NCBI GenBank assembly: GCA_029846755.1
Contig: JARWBI010000001.1
Span: 992,001 to 1,056,000 of the forward strand
DNA: 64,000 nucleotides
Reading direction: 5' to 3'
Source of the DNA: Falsirhodobacter flavus
Lineage (GTDB): Bacteria > Pseudomonadota > Alphaproteobacteria > Rhodobacterales > Rhodobacteraceae
Shown here: positions 63,765 through 64,000 of the stretch, piece by piece
Numbering within the stretch: the stretch's first letter is position 1
Layout: each line of letters begins with the position of its first letter
Notes under the pieces: generated by a model
Told to the model about the DNA's origin: nothing
Seen by the model: only the letters and a program-made list of their open reading frames with translations
Databases searched by the model: none
Program-made: the position numbers and the translations under genes

Positions 63765-64000
63765 ATGAACGACATGCCGGGCGCGCGCCGCCTGATGCGC
63801 AAGGGCGAATGGACGACAGCGCAGGACAAGGTGGTGCTGGATTACGAAGGCCGCTTCTTGCGCCGCAAGCGTCTGGTCGCGGCATCGGGTCGCGGTTTCC
63901 TTGTGGATCTTGCGGAAACCACCAGCCTCGATCACGGCGATGCGTTCGAGCTGGAAGACGGCACGGTGGTGGAAATCGCCGCCGCGATGGAGCCTGTTCT
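63765..64000 (+). CDS. ureE: urease accessory protein UreE, 3'-truncated by window edge
   Basis: 78 codons visible: LMRKGEWTTAQDKVVLDYEGRFLRRKRLVAASGRGFLVDLAETTSLDHGDAFELEDGTVVEIAAA, matching the N-terminal domain of UreE, the nickel metallochaperone of urease. An AAGGAG site lies upstream of the ATG. The nickel-binding C-terminus and other urease genes lie outside. Divergent from livK. Confidence 0.87.
   Translation, partial: MNDMPGARRLMRKGEWTTAQDKVVLDYEGRFLRRKRLVAASGRGFLVDLAETTSLDHGDAFELEDGTVVEIAAAMEPV

Overview
This 64 kb window is a GC-rich, densely packed chromosomal segment from an alphaproteobacterium, most likely a Rhodobacterales (Rhodobacter/Paracoccus-like) species. The evidence is the gene content: a ChpT phosphotransferase beside a DUF3553 gene, ornithine-lipid genes olsB-olsA, a DksA with a single cysteine, a pyruvate dehydrogenase whose E1-beta carries a lipoyl domain, an Entner-Doudoroff edd-eda pair, and overlapping ATGA/GTGA gene junctions throughout. 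I see no insertion sequence, prophage, integrase, rRNA operon or CRISPR array. This is core chromosome rather than a genomic island.

Layout. 0-5 kb: 3' part of proA, chpT, DUF3553, olsB-olsA (ornithine lipid synthesis), a degenerate ThiE-like protein and a TrmJ-type RNA methyltransferase. 5-11 kb: a multisubunit Mrp Na+/H+ antiporter operon whose first gene (mrpA-mrpB fusion) is split by an apparent -1 frameshift. 11-13.6 kb: molybdate transporter modABC on the minus strand. 13.7-16.6 kb: a short AcoR-like regulator without an AAA+ domain, an aldehyde dehydrogenase and its usual DUF779 partner. 16.6-21.3 kb: periplasmic glucan genes opgG-opgH-opgC, where an in-frame TGA separates a 53-codon leader from opgH. 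21.6-27.8 kb: pstSCAB-phoU-phoB preceded by a PHO box. 27.9-35.1 kb: cysE, pyruvate dehydrogenase pdhA-pdhB-pdhC, ftsB, class I aldolase and pgk. 35.2-36.3 kb: two tandem cyclophilins, one cytoplasmic and one exported.

36.4-44 kb: a small helical protein, a DUF475 membrane protein, a divergent pair of acyl-homoserine-lactone-binding proteins of which only one has a DNA-binding domain, leucyl-transferase bpt, RDD and DUF2852 membrane proteins, and glnE. Two near-identical 19-bp palindromes sit between DUF2852 and glnE. 44-50.7 kb: edd-eda, a 45-aa gene, an RlmI-like rRNA methyltransferase coupled to a PIN-domain gene, an M48 protease, a 54-aa membrane protein and a DUF2927 lipoprotein. 51-58.5 kb: dksA, an FAD monooxygenase, xthA, an ErpA-type Fe-S carrier, dgt, dsbB, a YpfJ metallopeptidase, tRNA-Leu(CAA), tRNA-Gln(TTG), a BaiN/HI0933-type flavoprotein and a small exported protein. 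58.5-64 kb: a branched-chain-amino-acid-type ABC transporter (livKGFHM order) and the start of ureE at the edge.

The most interesting observations are the opgH in-frame stop, the mrpA frame break, the LuxR-type regulator paired with an HTH-less ligand-binding protein, the twin palindromes upstream of glnE, the perfect palindrome at the pyruvate dehydrogenase promoter, and the dyad upstream of the aldehyde dehydrogenase. Protein identities rest on recognised family motifs. Operator identities are inferences from symmetry and position, and none was checked by a database search.
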